Assembly: GCA_028023455.1 (NCBI GenBank) | Contig: JAQFVV010000014.1 | Span: 1,865,336-1,929,335, forward strand | From: Epiperipatus broadwayi | Taxonomy: Eukaryota; Onychophora; Udeonychophora; Euonychophora; Peripatidae | Length of the DNA stretch: 64,000 nucleotides | Direction of reading: 5' to 3' | Shown here: one piece after another, positions 36,562-47,600 of the stretch | How the letters are laid out: each line of letters begins with the position of its first letter | How positions within the stretch are numbered: position 1 is the stretch's first letter | Translations under genes and position numbers: made by a program | The notes under the pieces: model-generated | What the model was told of the DNA's origin: nothing | Seen by the model: the letters and a program-made list of their open reading frames with translations, nothing else | Databases searched by the model: none

Positions 36562-37640
36562 CTTTACATCATTACATATAGTACAATAAAATAAAATATT
36601 TTTAACAATTAAACAGAATATCCAACACTCAAATAATCTTTTTAAAATTGACTTTTTTTTAAACAAAGCTATCTCACTAGAATTATTTAATCTCTTATTT
36701 CTATAACAATTTCTTAAAGCAGCAACTTTATGAGATACTAAATTGATAATTATCAGGTTTAATTAACGACTACAATCAGACTTTACATTTCTAATCACTA
36801 ATAGATCTAAAAAGTTTAATTTAACAAAATGTAACACCCTTCCTTCTAGCACATATTTTATAGAAGGATCAAAACAATTAAACCCATTTACCAATTCCTT
36901 CAATTTATCATTCTCAACTACAAACAAACAATCATTCATATATCTAACAAATGACTTTAAATATAAACAATTCTTTTTAATAATAACTTCCTCTTCCAAA
37001 TAATTAATATAAACTGAACAAATTAAAGGAGAAATAATATAATCTATTATCCACGTTTCATTAATCTTATAAAAATTACTATTACAAGTAAAATACATAG
37101 AATTCTCTAATAATAAAAGCAAATCTTTAATAACTTTAATTTTATTTTTTTTACAAAGATCCATGTCTAACCAACACAGATATAAGAACACCAATACAGA
37201 TATAAGAACACTAATACTGTTTAATCTATTAACAGATTGATATATATTTTCAATTTCCAAATTACCAAATACCCAATTACTTTCCATTTTAAAATTATTA
37301 ATCTTATCAAAAGCCTCAAAAGAAGAAACTGTGTAATGGACCACAACCAACAAATTGTTTTAAAAAAATATTCAAGAACCTAGAAATACCCTCTTCTGTA
37401 AAATCGAAAATAAATCTTGAATGAAAACATCTTTGTGAGTCTTAATATTCATAAACGTCTTATATGATGTGATATCATTAGGATAACATTTTAAATAATC
37501 TATTCTAATTTTCAAATTTATCTTTTTTTTTTTCATAATATCTTTTAATCACATTACCTGGATTTTTTTCTAAAAACATATATTTACCATTATTTAATTC
37601 TTCATCTATTTTCTCCCTTAACTCATTTCCTTTCATAATG
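36562..37640 (-). pseudogene. Reverse transcriptase of Penelope-like copy A
   Basis: A 196-codon stretch (37353-36763) includes NLEIENIYQSVNRL, the motif A region of this class (usually a D-containing block; here one aspartate is replaced), ENSMYFTCNSNFYKI, a PLICSVYINYLE block, RYMNDCLF in place of the catalytic YxDD, and LNFLDLLVIRN. The catalytic motif is thus degenerate (MND). A short duplication of about 20 bases (AACACCAATACAGATATAAG type) lies near 37185-37210. The 36680-36562 part leads into the endonuclease broken by the hAT-like insertion. Confidence 0.8.
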
Positions 37641-38415
37641 ACAAACAGACCAGCTTTATCTTCATAAACGTGATTACATCATTAGCAATTAACTTATCTT
37701 TAAGTTATCTAACCTTAGCAGGAATAACAAGAAATTTGTCTTTTCTTTTTAAGCTTTTATTTGAAACCAATTGAATACCAAGTTTCTGCTCATCACTCAA
37801 ATTATTAGATTAAATAGACTAAATTGTATCAAAAACTATATTTTTGGAATGAAAAGGAACAAAATTAGGACCTTTATCAAGAATCTTTAATTCTCTATCA
37901 TTTAACTTAATGTCAGAAAGATTAACAACTTTATTAATAGAAACATTACTCTCAAATACCTCATCCTACAATAAACTCTGTTCATTTTTCCAAATATCCA
38001 TGTTGATTTTTTTTTATAATTCCTACAATAGAAATTTGACTTAATTTTTTAAACTGCCTTATGAAAAAACTTAAAAGTGAATAATTAAAATCTTGCCTCT
38101 TATCTAAGCCATAGTATTTCTTTTGTATTCATAAATAAATTTGTACAATTTAATAAAAAAAAATGTCAAAAAAACTATTCAAAATATACGTTTGTAAATT
38201 GAAAACTAAATTCCTATTTTTAAGCAACTTTCTATTTTTTCTAAAATACAACTCCTAGAAAAAACATTAAATTTCCTGCATTTTTTAAGAAAATAAATCT
38301 GCCAAATTAATGTTTCTATCCTGTCACTTAATCTAGATAACTTTTTAATCTTCCTAATACCAGTCATTGGAAAATTAATAAAAACTAAATTCCACAAACC
38401 CATAATAAAGACCAA
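37641..38415 (-). pseudogene. N-terminal region of Penelope-like copy A
   Basis: Starts with a Met-rich frame (38415-38206) containing RKIKKLSRLSDRIETLIWQI and FLKKCRKFNVFSRSC, matched closely by 42265-42513 on the + strand. The following part includes a segment equivalent to KLNDRELAILDKGPNF and SDEQKLGIQLVSN, broken by stops. Function of this leader region is not assigned. Confidence 0.7.
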
Positions 38416-38901
38416 CTACAAATAACAAATATACATCCAAATTAATAACAACACACACCAAAACATACACAATTTTTATTTTATTATATCTATTTAACTT
38501 TTTATTTATTTATTTAAATTATTATATAACACAACAAATATTACAAAACAAACATATATATATAAATAAATAAACACAAACACAAATCCTTCCAAAAACA
38601 TTCATGCAACAAAATCAACATATATAAATAAATACAAATATACAAAATAAAGTATAAACCTTTACACTATATCAGCAACATTACCTTAAGTGCAAAGAAT
38701 CTCAAAATGGAGACATTAAAAGCATAAAGCTAAACTAGTCATTAAATAATCAAAATTACACCAATTTCACAATTTAGACAGACTAGCCAAGAAAATAAAC
38801 TTTAAAACACTACCAGTGGTTTCACTGCTAGAAGAAGACTTCCTAAGTGTAAAAAAACTAACATTACTCGCAATTCTGTTTACTTCCCATATACCTTAAT
38901 A

Positions 38902-39300
38902 TTAAAAGAACTTAAATAAGTTAATTGCTTCAGAATTATAAATTTTTAATAATAAAGATTTTTTAATTCTTCTAATTTCATTACTCTCAAAGAAGACAAC
39001 CTTAGCTTCATCAAAATTAATAGTGTGGCCTGCATCTTTTTCATGAATATATAAAGCAGAACTGAGATACTTCTTTCTAACCCTATTTTTATGTACCTTT
39101 ATTCTTTCATTTAAGTTCAAAGTACTCTGATCTGTATATACTTTCTTACAAAAATAAGGGATAATATATATTACTCCAGGAATAGTCTTTCTATCAAAAA
39201 TTTCCTTTGTATTATTTAATAATTTATTCAAAGTAATACCCCTTTTCCAAGCAATTTTTTTAGTTTACAAACATTACTATTTTTACATTCAATTTTATAA
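38902..39300 (-). pseudogene. GIY-YIG endonuclease of Penelope-like copy B
   Basis: Reads GVIYIIPYFCKKVYTDQS, so the second half of the motif is damaged (YIG replaced by YTD). Then NERIKVHKNRVRKKYLSSAL, YIHEKDAGHTINFDEAKVVFFESNEI and a C-terminus ending INLFKFF. A frameshift upstream near 39240 separates it from the RT. Confidence 0.82.
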
Positions 39301-39798
39301 GAAGACAAATTAAATGGCAAAGAAATAAAATCATTTTTCTTTTTACTTTATATCATTACAAATGTTACTATTAAATAAAATACTTTAAACAAAAATATCA
39401 GAATATCCAACACTCAAATAATCTTTATAAAATTGACTGTTTTTTTAATAAAGCTACCTCACTAGAATTATTCAATTTAAGTAGCTACTTTATGATATAC
39501 AGGTTAATAGCTATCAGGTTTAATTGTATACTTTGAGTATTTGTTTTTAACATAATGACTACATTCCAAACATTTAGTCTTTATATTTCTAATCATCAAT
39601 AGATCTACAAATTTTAATTTAACAAAATCTAACTCCCCTTGTACCACATTTTATAGAAGGATCAAAACAAAGTCATTTACCAACTCCTTCAATTTATCAT
39701 TCTCACCTACAAACAAACAATTATCCATATATTTAATAAATAATTTTAAATATAAACAATTTTTTTAATAGTAATTTCACTTTCCAAATAATTAATAT

Positions 39799-40100
39799 GG
39801 TACTTTTGTATTAGACCTGCAACACGGAGCATGTATTAGACTTGCTGTGCCTTTTTATATTTATATCAATCCATTGATAACTTTGAAATCTTTTTATCTG
39901 ACCAAAATAACATGTACAAAGATCTTGTACACAATATTTTTTGCAAAATTTGTAAAAAAAAAAAAGTAGTAATATGTACACGGATATTGTACATGATATT
40001 TTCACAAGATTTACAAATTTATCGACAAGTTGATACAAATGTGAAAAAACAATAAATCTAATACATGCTCCATGCTGCAGGACTAATAAAAATAAAGTAT
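39799..40100. repeat. Inner foldback unit of about 300 bp
   Basis: ATTAGACCTGCAACACGGAG and GCATGTATTAGA at the left are mirrored by TCTAATACATGC and TCCATGCTGCAGGACTAAT near 40055-40085. TATCAATCCATTGATAAC and ATGTACAAAGATCTTGTAC blocks are mirrored too. This looks like a smaller MITE of the same family sharing the outer end of the larger insertion. Confidence 0.65.
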
Positions 40101-40632
40101 AAAAAATAATATTAAAACAATTTTTAAAGAATAAATGGATATTAAAAATCACCATTTTTCAAGTATAAAAAATAATGTTAAAAACTATACTTTAAAACAA
40201 ATTTATATGACTTTCATACTAACAACTTTAAAATGTATAATAATATATAATTCAATATTAAAACAACATTTTAAACCAAAAAAAAATTGATTTGTGATTT
40301 TAAATAAATGACGTCATGCAAAAAAATGTTTATTTTGAATATGCACAAAACAATCACTAAATTTTAATTTTTTTAAATATTATTTACAAAAACATATAAA
40401 ATACACACATATGCTACTTACTGTGTAATTGTCACATTGAAACCACACATTTGATATTTACTTCTAACACATAAAATAGAGATTTGAACTAAAAATTTTT
40501 CCCCAAAATGGAATTTTATTGAACATGTGATTGCACAGAGTATGCTGGGATTCTGCACAGAAATGCTCATAAATGTATTTTTTTAAGAAAATAAAAAAAT
40601 AAACAAAAAGAAAGAAATATAAATTATTTCAA

Positions 40633-40703
40633 GCATTGGTGGCCTATTGGTTAGCATAGCTGCCTTCCAAGCAGCTGGCCCGGATTCGCTTCCCAATCAT
40701 TGC
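40633..40703 (+). tRNA. tRNA-Gly(UCC)-like sequence, probable pseudogene
   Basis: GCATTGGTGG opens a 71-base tRNA-like unit. TTAGCATAGCTGCCTTCCAA gives the D-arm end and an anticodon stem GCTGC/GCAGC closing a 7-base loop with anticodon TCC. Box B is GGATTCGCTTC. The acceptor stem pairs at six of seven positions, but the T-stem has three mismatches. It lies inside the hAT-like element, so it is probably a decayed copy or a SINE head rather than a working gene. Confidence 0.6.
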
Positions 40704-40969
40704 TTTGACATATAAAAAATGTATATATAAATTATTATAAGGCTTTTATTAAATATTTATGGCAGAAAGAAATCTGGCAATAACTGAAAATGTCGAAATA
40801 TTACACAAAAAAAGACCTGTTGATAAAGATTTATATGAGATCAAATAGCATCGCAGAGATTATTTCCTTTCAATTTGACATGATTGTAAGATTACATATT
40901 TATTGCACATGTGAAAAGTCCTCCTATCTCCACTATGTTGCAAGTCTATTACCAAAGTATCATTAATAT

Positions 40970-41215
40970 AAACTGTACAAATTAAAGGAGAAATAATATT
41001 TGTTATCCACCCTTTTTTAATTCTTATAATAATTTCTATTATAAGTAAAATACATAGAATTCTCCAATAATAAAATCAAACTTTTAATAACTTTAATTTT
41101 ATTTTTTGACAAAGATCCATGTTCAACCAAAACTCTCTACAACACTATCTGTGAAAATCAAAAATAAATCTTAAAAGAAAACCATCTTTGTGAATCTTAA
41201 TATTCATAAACATCT
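40970..41215 (-). pseudogene. Penelope RT fragment of copy B beyond the insertion
   Basis: Matches 37018-37455 of copy A on the same strand (blocks AATTAAAGGAGAAATAATAT, TACATAGAATTCTC, ACAAAGATCCATG), with a deletion of some 200 bases before the last 60. The reading frame is broken. Confidence 0.75.
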
Positions 41216-41925
41216 TTACCATTTAAATTGTCTTCTTATAAAATTATATGTAAAAATAGTAATTTGTTTGGAAATAAGAAAATTGCTTGGAAAAGTTGTA
41301 TTAGTTTGAATAATTTATTAAATAATACAAAGGAAATTTTGGTAGAAAGACTATTCTTGTAGTAGTGTATATTATCACTTGATTTTGTAAGAAGGTGTAT
41401 GGGAAGTAAATGGAATTGTGGATAACATTTAGCTTAAATATGTTATTTTGTAGTTCTTTACACTAGAGAAGTCTGCTTCTCACAGTGAAACCATTCGTAG
41501 TATTTTAGAGTTTTGTAAGAAGTTCTTTGAGATTAAATGGAACAATAAAGGTACATAAATATAGGATTAGAAATAAATATCTTAGTTTTGCATTATATAT
41601 CCATTAAAAAGATACAGGTCTCACTATTAATTTTAATGAAGCTAAGGTTGTTTTCTTTGACAGAAATGAAATTAGAAGAATTAAAGAATCTTTATTATTA
41701 AAAATTGATAATTCTGAAGCAATTAACTTATTTAAAAGTTATTTTAATATTAAGGGTGCATGGGAAGTAAATGGAATTGTGGATAACATTTAGTTTAAAT
41801 ATGTTATTTTGTAGTTCTTTACACTAGAGAAGTCTGCTTCTCACAGTGAAACCATTGGTAGTATTTTAGAGTTTATTTTTTGGGCTAGTCTGGTTGAATT
41901 GTGAATTTGAGGTAATTTTAAAAGT
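41216..41925 (+). mobile_element. Penelope-like partial copy C with internal duplication
   Basis: GIY-YIG region and 3' UTR on the + strand, 5'-truncated exactly where copy B ends. Residues like NLLNNTKEILVERL are followed by damage, then NERIKVHK-like and EAKVVFFDRNEIRRIKESLLL. A 113-base stretch of 3' UTR is present twice: 41401-41513, inserted within the endonuclease, and 41762-41874, in its proper place. Confidence 0.78.
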
Positions 41926-42103
41926 ACTATGACTAGTTTAGTTTTATGCTTTTAATGTTTACATTTTGATGAGATTTTTTGCATTTAAGGTAGTGTTGCT
42001 GATATAGTGTAAAGGTTTATATTTATTTTGTATATTTGTATTTATATATGTTGATTTTGTTGCATGAGTATTTTTGGAAAGGTATATGTTTGTGTTTATT
42101 CAG

Positions 42104-42104
42104 T

Positions 42105-42147
<43 letters not shown>

Positions 42148-42150
42148 TTG
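42104..42150. repeat. TA/TG microsatellite in Penelope 5' region
   Basis: A TA run followed by a TG run. The equivalent place in copy A has only a short TA run, so the array has expanded in this copy. Confidence 0.85.
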
Positions 42151-42264
42151 TTTTGTTTTGTAATATTTGTTGGTTGGAAGTTTCTGTTATATAATAATTT
42201 AAATAAAGAAATAAAAGTTTTGTAGTTTTATTTTTTAATTTGGATGTATACTTGTTATTTGTAG

Positions 42265-43020
42265 TTGGTCTTTATTATGTGTTTGTTGAGTTTAGTTTTT
42301 AATAATTTTCCATTGAATGATATTAGGAAGATTAAAAAGTTATCTAGATTAAGCGATAGGATAGAAACATTAAGATGGCAGATTTATTTTCTTAAAAAAC
42401 GTAGGGAATTTAATGTTTTACCTGGGAGTTGTATTATTAATTTTTGGAAGAATAGAAAGTTGCTTAAAAATCGGAATTTGATTTTCAATTTACAAACATA
42501 TATTTTTGAATAATTTTTTGAAAGGAAATTTTATTAAATTTTACAAATTTATTTATGAATATAAAAGAAATGGGTAGAGGCAAGATTTTAATTATTCACT
42601 TTTGAATTTTTTCATAAGGCAGTTTAGAAAAAATAGATAAATTTTTATTGTAGGAAATATGAAAGAAAGTTAAAATGGTTATTTGGAAAAATGAATAAAG
42701 TTTATTGTAGTGATAGGTTATTTGAGAGTAATGTTTCTATTAATAAAATTGTTACTCTTTCTGATATTAAGTTAAATGATAGAGAATTAGCAATTCTTGA
42801 TAAATGCCCCAATTTTGGTCATTTTCATTTAAAAAATATAGTTTTTGATACAATTTCGTCTATTGAATCTAGTAATTTGAGTGATGAGCAGAAATCTGGT
42901 ATTCAATTGGGTTTAAATAAAAACAAAAAAAGGAAAGAAAAATTTGTTGTTAAACCTTGGTTAATTTCTAATGCTGTAATTATTTCTTGTAAAGACAAAG
43001 TTGGTCGTTTGTCTTTATGA
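42265..43020 (+). pseudogene. N-terminal region of Penelope-like copy D
   Basis: Two open pieces: 42265-42513 with IRKIKKLSRLSDRIETLRWQ and FLKKRREFNVLPGSC, and 42691-43020 with VSINKIVTLSDIKLNDRELA, ILDKCPNFGHF and SDEQKSGIQLGLNKNKK. A gap with stops lies between. Close relatives of the region in copy A. No function assigned beyond being the leader part of a Penelope ORF. Confidence 0.72.
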
Positions 43021-43129
43021 AAGGAAATGAGTTCAGGGAGAAAATTGATGAAAAATTAGTTAATAGTAAATATGTTTTTAGAAAAAGATACAGGTAATGT
43101 GATTAAAAGGAGGTTAATAGATATTATAG

Positions 43130-43835
43130 GGGGGGGGGGGTAAATTTAAAAAATTTTAATAGAGTAGATTTTTTAAAATGTTATCTTTATATTAAGACTC
43201 ATAAAGATGGTTTTCCTTTAAGATTTATTTTTGATTTTAGTGTTAGTGTTGTAAAGAGTATTTCTAGATTCTTGAATAATTTTTTACAACAATTTGTTGA
43301 TTTTGGTCTTCACACAATTGTTTTTTCTTGGGGGGGGGGGGGTTGATAAGATTAATAATGTTAAAATGCAAAGTAATTGGTTATTTGGTAGCTTGGATAT
43401 TGATAATATGTATCAATCTGTTAATGGATTAATCAGTGTTGATGTTCTTATGTCTGTGTTGGTTAAACATGGATCTTTGTCAAAAAATAAAATTAAAGTT
43501 ATTAAAGATTTGCTTTTATTATTAGGGAATTCTATGTATTTTACTTATAATAATAATTTTTATAAGATTAAGGAAGGGTGAATAATAGATTATATTATTT
43601 CTTCTTTAATTTGTTTAGTTTATATTAATTATTTGGAACAGGAAATTATTATTTAAAAAAATTGTTTATATTTTAAGTTATGTGTTAGATATATGGGTGA
43701 TTGTTTGTTTGTCATTGAGAATGATAAATTGAAGGATTTGGCAAATGAGTTTAATTTTTTTTTGATCCTTCTATAAAATAAGCAGTAGAAGGAGGAGAGT
43801 TAGTTCTTGTTAAATTAACATATTAGATTATTGGT
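43130..43835 (+). pseudogene. Reverse transcriptase of Penelope-like copy D
   Basis: Includes SLDIDNMYQSVNGL (motif A with both aspartates kept), GNSMYFTYNNNFYKI, IIDYIISSLICLVYINYLEQ and RYMGDCLFVIENDKL, where the catalytic YxDD has decayed to YMGD. Two runs of 12-13 G (43129-43140, 43330-43342) lie inside. A stop follows KIKEG and the motif C part is in another frame, so it cannot be functional. Confidence 0.8.
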
Positions 43836-44089
43836 GATTAGAAATGTAAAGACTAATTGTTTAGAATACAATCATTATGTTAAGAATAAAAAATTATGGT
43901 CTACAATTAAACCTGATAACTATCAATCTGTATCTCATAAAGTTGCTGCTTTAAGAAATTATTGTTATAGAAATAAGTGAAGTAGCTTTGTTTAAAAAAG
44001 ATCACTTTTGTAAAGTTTATTTGAATGTTGGATACTCTGATAAATTTTTTAAAAATATTTTATTTAATAGTAATATTTATAATGATATA

Positions 44090-44562
44090 AAGGATAAAGA
44101 AAAATATGATTTTATTTCTTTGCCATTTACATTATCTTTTTATAAAATTGTGTTTAAAATAGTATTTTTTTTTTTGAAATTAAGAAAATTGCTTGGTAAA
44201 AGGGTTTTACTTTGAATAATTTATTAAATAGTACAAAGGAAATTTTTGAAAGAAATACTATTCCTGGAGTAGTGTATATTATCCCTTGTTTTGGTAAGAA
44301 GATATATATATATATATATAGATCAGAGTAGTTTGAGCTTAAATGAAAGAATAAAAGTACATAAAAGTAAGGTTATAAATAAATATCTTAGTTCTGCTTT
44401 ATATATCCATGAAAAAGATACAGGCCACATTATTAATTTGGATGAAGGTAAGGTTGTCTTCTTTCAGAGCAATGAAATTAAAAGAAGAATTAAAGCATCT
44501 TTATTATTAAAAATTTATGATTCTAAAGCAATTAACTTATTTTAAAAAAAATTTAATATTAA
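44090..44562 (+). pseudogene. GIY-YIG endonuclease of Penelope-like copy D
   Basis: NLLNSTKEIFERNTIPGVVY and IIPCFGKK are followed by a TA run where the sibling copies encode AYIGQS. Then DQSSLSLNERIKVHKSKV, SSALYIHEKDTGHIINLDEG and the C-terminus DSKAINLF. The microsatellite has replaced the YIG codons (TATATAGGT in the sibling). Confidence 0.82.
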
Positions 44563-44600
44563 GAAATTATGGGAAGTAAATGGAATTGTGGGTAAACATT

Positions 44601-47600
44601 TTATTTTCACTGTATTCAATTGTTTTAAAATCTTCATTTCACTTACTAATTGAAGGCAAATTTTCTTAAACAATTTTTTTATATTAATGAGGGAAATTTG
44701 AGTAGTATTCAACAGTTGTCCTGGCAACATTAGCGTCATCATGGGTATGTTATAAATAGAACCGAAACACTACAACTTGACTTCTTGTAATTTTATCATT
44801 GACTAGAACAGACATGTTTATATTCATCTTTAAAAACATGTTAAAGTTTTATATATTTTTTGTAATTAATTTTTCAAATCATGGAAGGATAAACCCAACC
44901 ATCTTTCCATTCATTTGTGGGCAGCTCATTGATGAAATTTCAGGGCATATGGCTAAATGTGAAAGAAAAATGTAAAAAAAAAATTATCAAAACATGTTGT
45001 ATTACAAGTCAGCTATAAAAAAAAATATTTTGTTGTCAAAACCTAGAATTTCATCTCTATTTATTTGTGATGAAGACAACCCCCACTCTGTGTATTGGAT
45101 ATCATATTTCAGATCAGTGAATTTCACAAGATTGATTAACTGAACTTATGTGTGATATTAAGCAATTTATATTTCACTTTCTTAATGTGGAAAGAAAAAG
45201 CTAGCATTTATCATTCACTTGGATATAACTGAAGTTCTTCAATGAAAAAAATTTCTCTTTATAAATTATGACCAATGAAATAGGAAAATAAAGCCAGAGA
45301 TGTGTGATTTTGCATTGACTAAATACCTGTTCTTTTAAAAGCTTGGATACGTTTATATGCTTAAAAGAAAATATCGGAATTTAAACGTGAAAATAATTGA
45401 ATTCAAATACCGATAGTTATCATTCATGTTTATCTTCTCTACTTAAAGGAAATTCATCTCTATGCATAAACAAATAACCAGGAGCTATGATGGACTACTG
45501 GATAAGAAAGAGAAATGAGTTTGTTCATTTATGGTATATCTATATTTATACATTTTTTGTTTACAAAAGAAAAGAAAAATGTTTGTTCATATTTTATTTT
45601 AAAACATAGGGTTAAATGATATATATGGGTTATTATGGAATTCACATGATAAAAAGAGCAGAGAGATTCATTTTTGTTCTTATTATCTAAATCCTTATCT
45701 GATGATATATGTTAATGCAGCCTGATGTTTTCAAATGTTTAATTTTTTAATATTCAAGGCTTAATTTGGAAATATTTAGATAGAGAAGGGTTTAAATATA
45801 ATGAGTTTTATATTAATCTAATTATTTAGAAATTATATTAATGAATAAATAGAAATCAATTTTTATTTGATCACATTTTTTATTGATGTATATTCTATTT
45901 AAAGTCTCAGGAAGATATTTAAAATCTCTCCTTCAGTTTTATATATAGTATTATTGTCATGCAACACACTTTTGAATTTCATACATACATGTTTTATTCT
46001 TATTCATTATTGATTCTGATACAGCAACAGATTATCAATTATTTATATATTAAGGAAACATAATATTATATTTTTTTCTTAATTGGCTATGATATTAGTC
46101 TATTGCAGATATTGTTTGTTATTGTTCTTTTATATACAATTTTTTTATTACTATTATACATTTTTAATTATTAACCAATAACTTTAAAGTTAATTAAAAT
46201 TTGGTGAATGTGTCTAATTATTTCTTTTGAATGTGCAAGGTAAGTTTTGATACTTAAAGTTTGATCCAAGATCAATCCAATTTTGATAAGTGAAATAGAG
46301 TTAGATATATGTATATTTTCCTATACATTATTACTAAGTTTGATTAGATTTTTTTTTTTTTTTACTACATTTAAATATTTCTTTACTTATCTAAGTCATT
46401 GTTACTGGTAGAAATAATTTTATTAATTTAGGGTTGCATTATTAATTTGCTTATCTTGTTTTGTTACCAAAATCTTAATAGATTATTTTCTGTCATTAGT
46501 CAGAATGATTTATTTTAATTAGCTTTAAATTTGTTTGAAGTGGTGATCATAAATTTTATTAACTAGTATAACTTAATATTATATTTGGCTTGGGAAACTG
46601 CCAAGAATCATCTTATATAGTTTAATTGTTATAAAATCCATTTTTATAATCAATTGATAGGAAATTTAGGTAGATGAATAATATCATTGATTCTAAGTCA
46701 GTAAATATCCAATAGAAATATGTGGTATGTTTTATATATAATGTGATTGGGTATAGCCAAATGCAAGATTACCTAATAGATTTATTGATAATGAATTCTT
46801 GTAGAATGTTTTATTTTAATAGATAACTTAAGCAATAATTGCATATCAATGTGATGTAAAGTATGAATGAAATATTGATATGATAGTTAACATTATATTA
46901 AATTAAATTTAAATCTGAGCAAGGGTTTTTTTTATTTGACCATTACAAATAGTGTAGGTTTATAAAATGTTTTCAATATGTTATTATAATTATTTCGAAA
47001 CTTGTTGAATTAAATAGAATGTCATTAAGTGTTAAAGTAACTTTGCATTACTATAAATAATATTAGATTAGTAAAAGTATATGAGAATTTAATTACTTGT
47101 AGATTTTAATTTGATTTAATTCAATTATAAATCAAATAGATATCTTAAGCATATGTCATCATCTAGGACCATGATATATGATTTCGCTGTTTATTGTAGT
47201 GTACTTTTGAATAGTGAATAAATTTGATGATGTCTGATATAATCTTGTTTGCTTTCTTTTGTTTTAAATACTATCTGAATAAATTAAATTTTAATAAAGA
47301 TTGTCATTTGTATTTTATTTTAGTGTAATGGGCAATCTAAATAATTATGTATTGGAAATATTGTTATTAACTAGTGTGACCAATGACTGAACTAGATAAT
47401 TTTACACAGGTTATAACAGTTACTATTTATTGATGCATGTTTTGCTCTGTTATCAATAATATTTAAATCATAAGGGCATTTCTTCATGATTTTTTGTTTC
47501 CATATAGTGTCAGTAATAAGTGATTATGTAAAAAATCTATAGGTCATTTTCTTTTATTTTCTAACAAATGTTGACAGAAAAATTTAGAGAAGTAGAAGAT

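Larger units (their letters stand above)
35060..38760 (-). mobile_element. Penelope-like retroelement, near-complete copy A
   Basis: Read on the - strand from about 38760 to 35060: a 5' region with TG/TA runs, an N-terminal domain, reverse transcriptase, then GIY-YIG endonuclease and a 3' UTR ending near GAATTTGGGGTAATT. The order RT then GIY-YIG is that of animal Penelope-like elements. A hAT-like element interrupts it at 35693-36561, so about 2.8 kb of Penelope sequence remains. Frameshifts and stops show it is dead. Upstream it is preceded by the 3' part of another copy in the same orientation, the usual partial tandem arrangement of this class. Confidence 0.85.
39799..40961. mobile_element. 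Non-autonomous hAT-like element in copy B
   Basis: Flanked by an 8-bp duplication ATTAATAT (39791-39798, 40962-40969). Ends are GGTACTTTTGTATTAGACC and, on the other strand, GATACTTTGGTAATAGACT, matching over about 25 bases including TGCAACA. Excising it joins Penelope RT sequence exactly as in copy A near 37010. It contains an inner inverted-repeat unit and a tRNA-Gly-like sequence but no transposase. Confidence 0.88.
38761..41215 (-). mobile_element. Penelope-like partial copy B (5'-truncated), split by hAT
   Basis: Same family and orientation as copy A, directly upstream of it. Contains the 3' UTR (from 38761), GIY-YIG (39300-38902), the end of the RT (39790-39500), then after the hAT-like insertion 39799-40961 the RT continues at 40970-41215. 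It stops abruptly at about 41216 where the sequence turns into the + strand copy C. It corresponds to the upstream partial repeat (pseudo-LTR) of a Penelope arrangement. Confidence 0.8.
41926..44600 (+). mobile_element. Penelope-like retroelement, near-complete copy D
   Basis: Mirror image of copy A: 5' region with TA/TG runs, N-terminal domain (42265-43020), reverse transcriptase (about 43200-43830), GIY-YIG (about 44090-44562), then a truncated 3' UTR ending near GGAATTGTGGG. Many stops and frameshifts. No hAT insertion in this copy, which makes it the reference for the two insertion sites. Confidence 0.83.

Noticed and set aside
36433-36666. 77-codon frame joining Penelope and hAT-like sequence
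   Set aside because: A chance fusion created by the insertion; only the first part derives from the Penelope protein.
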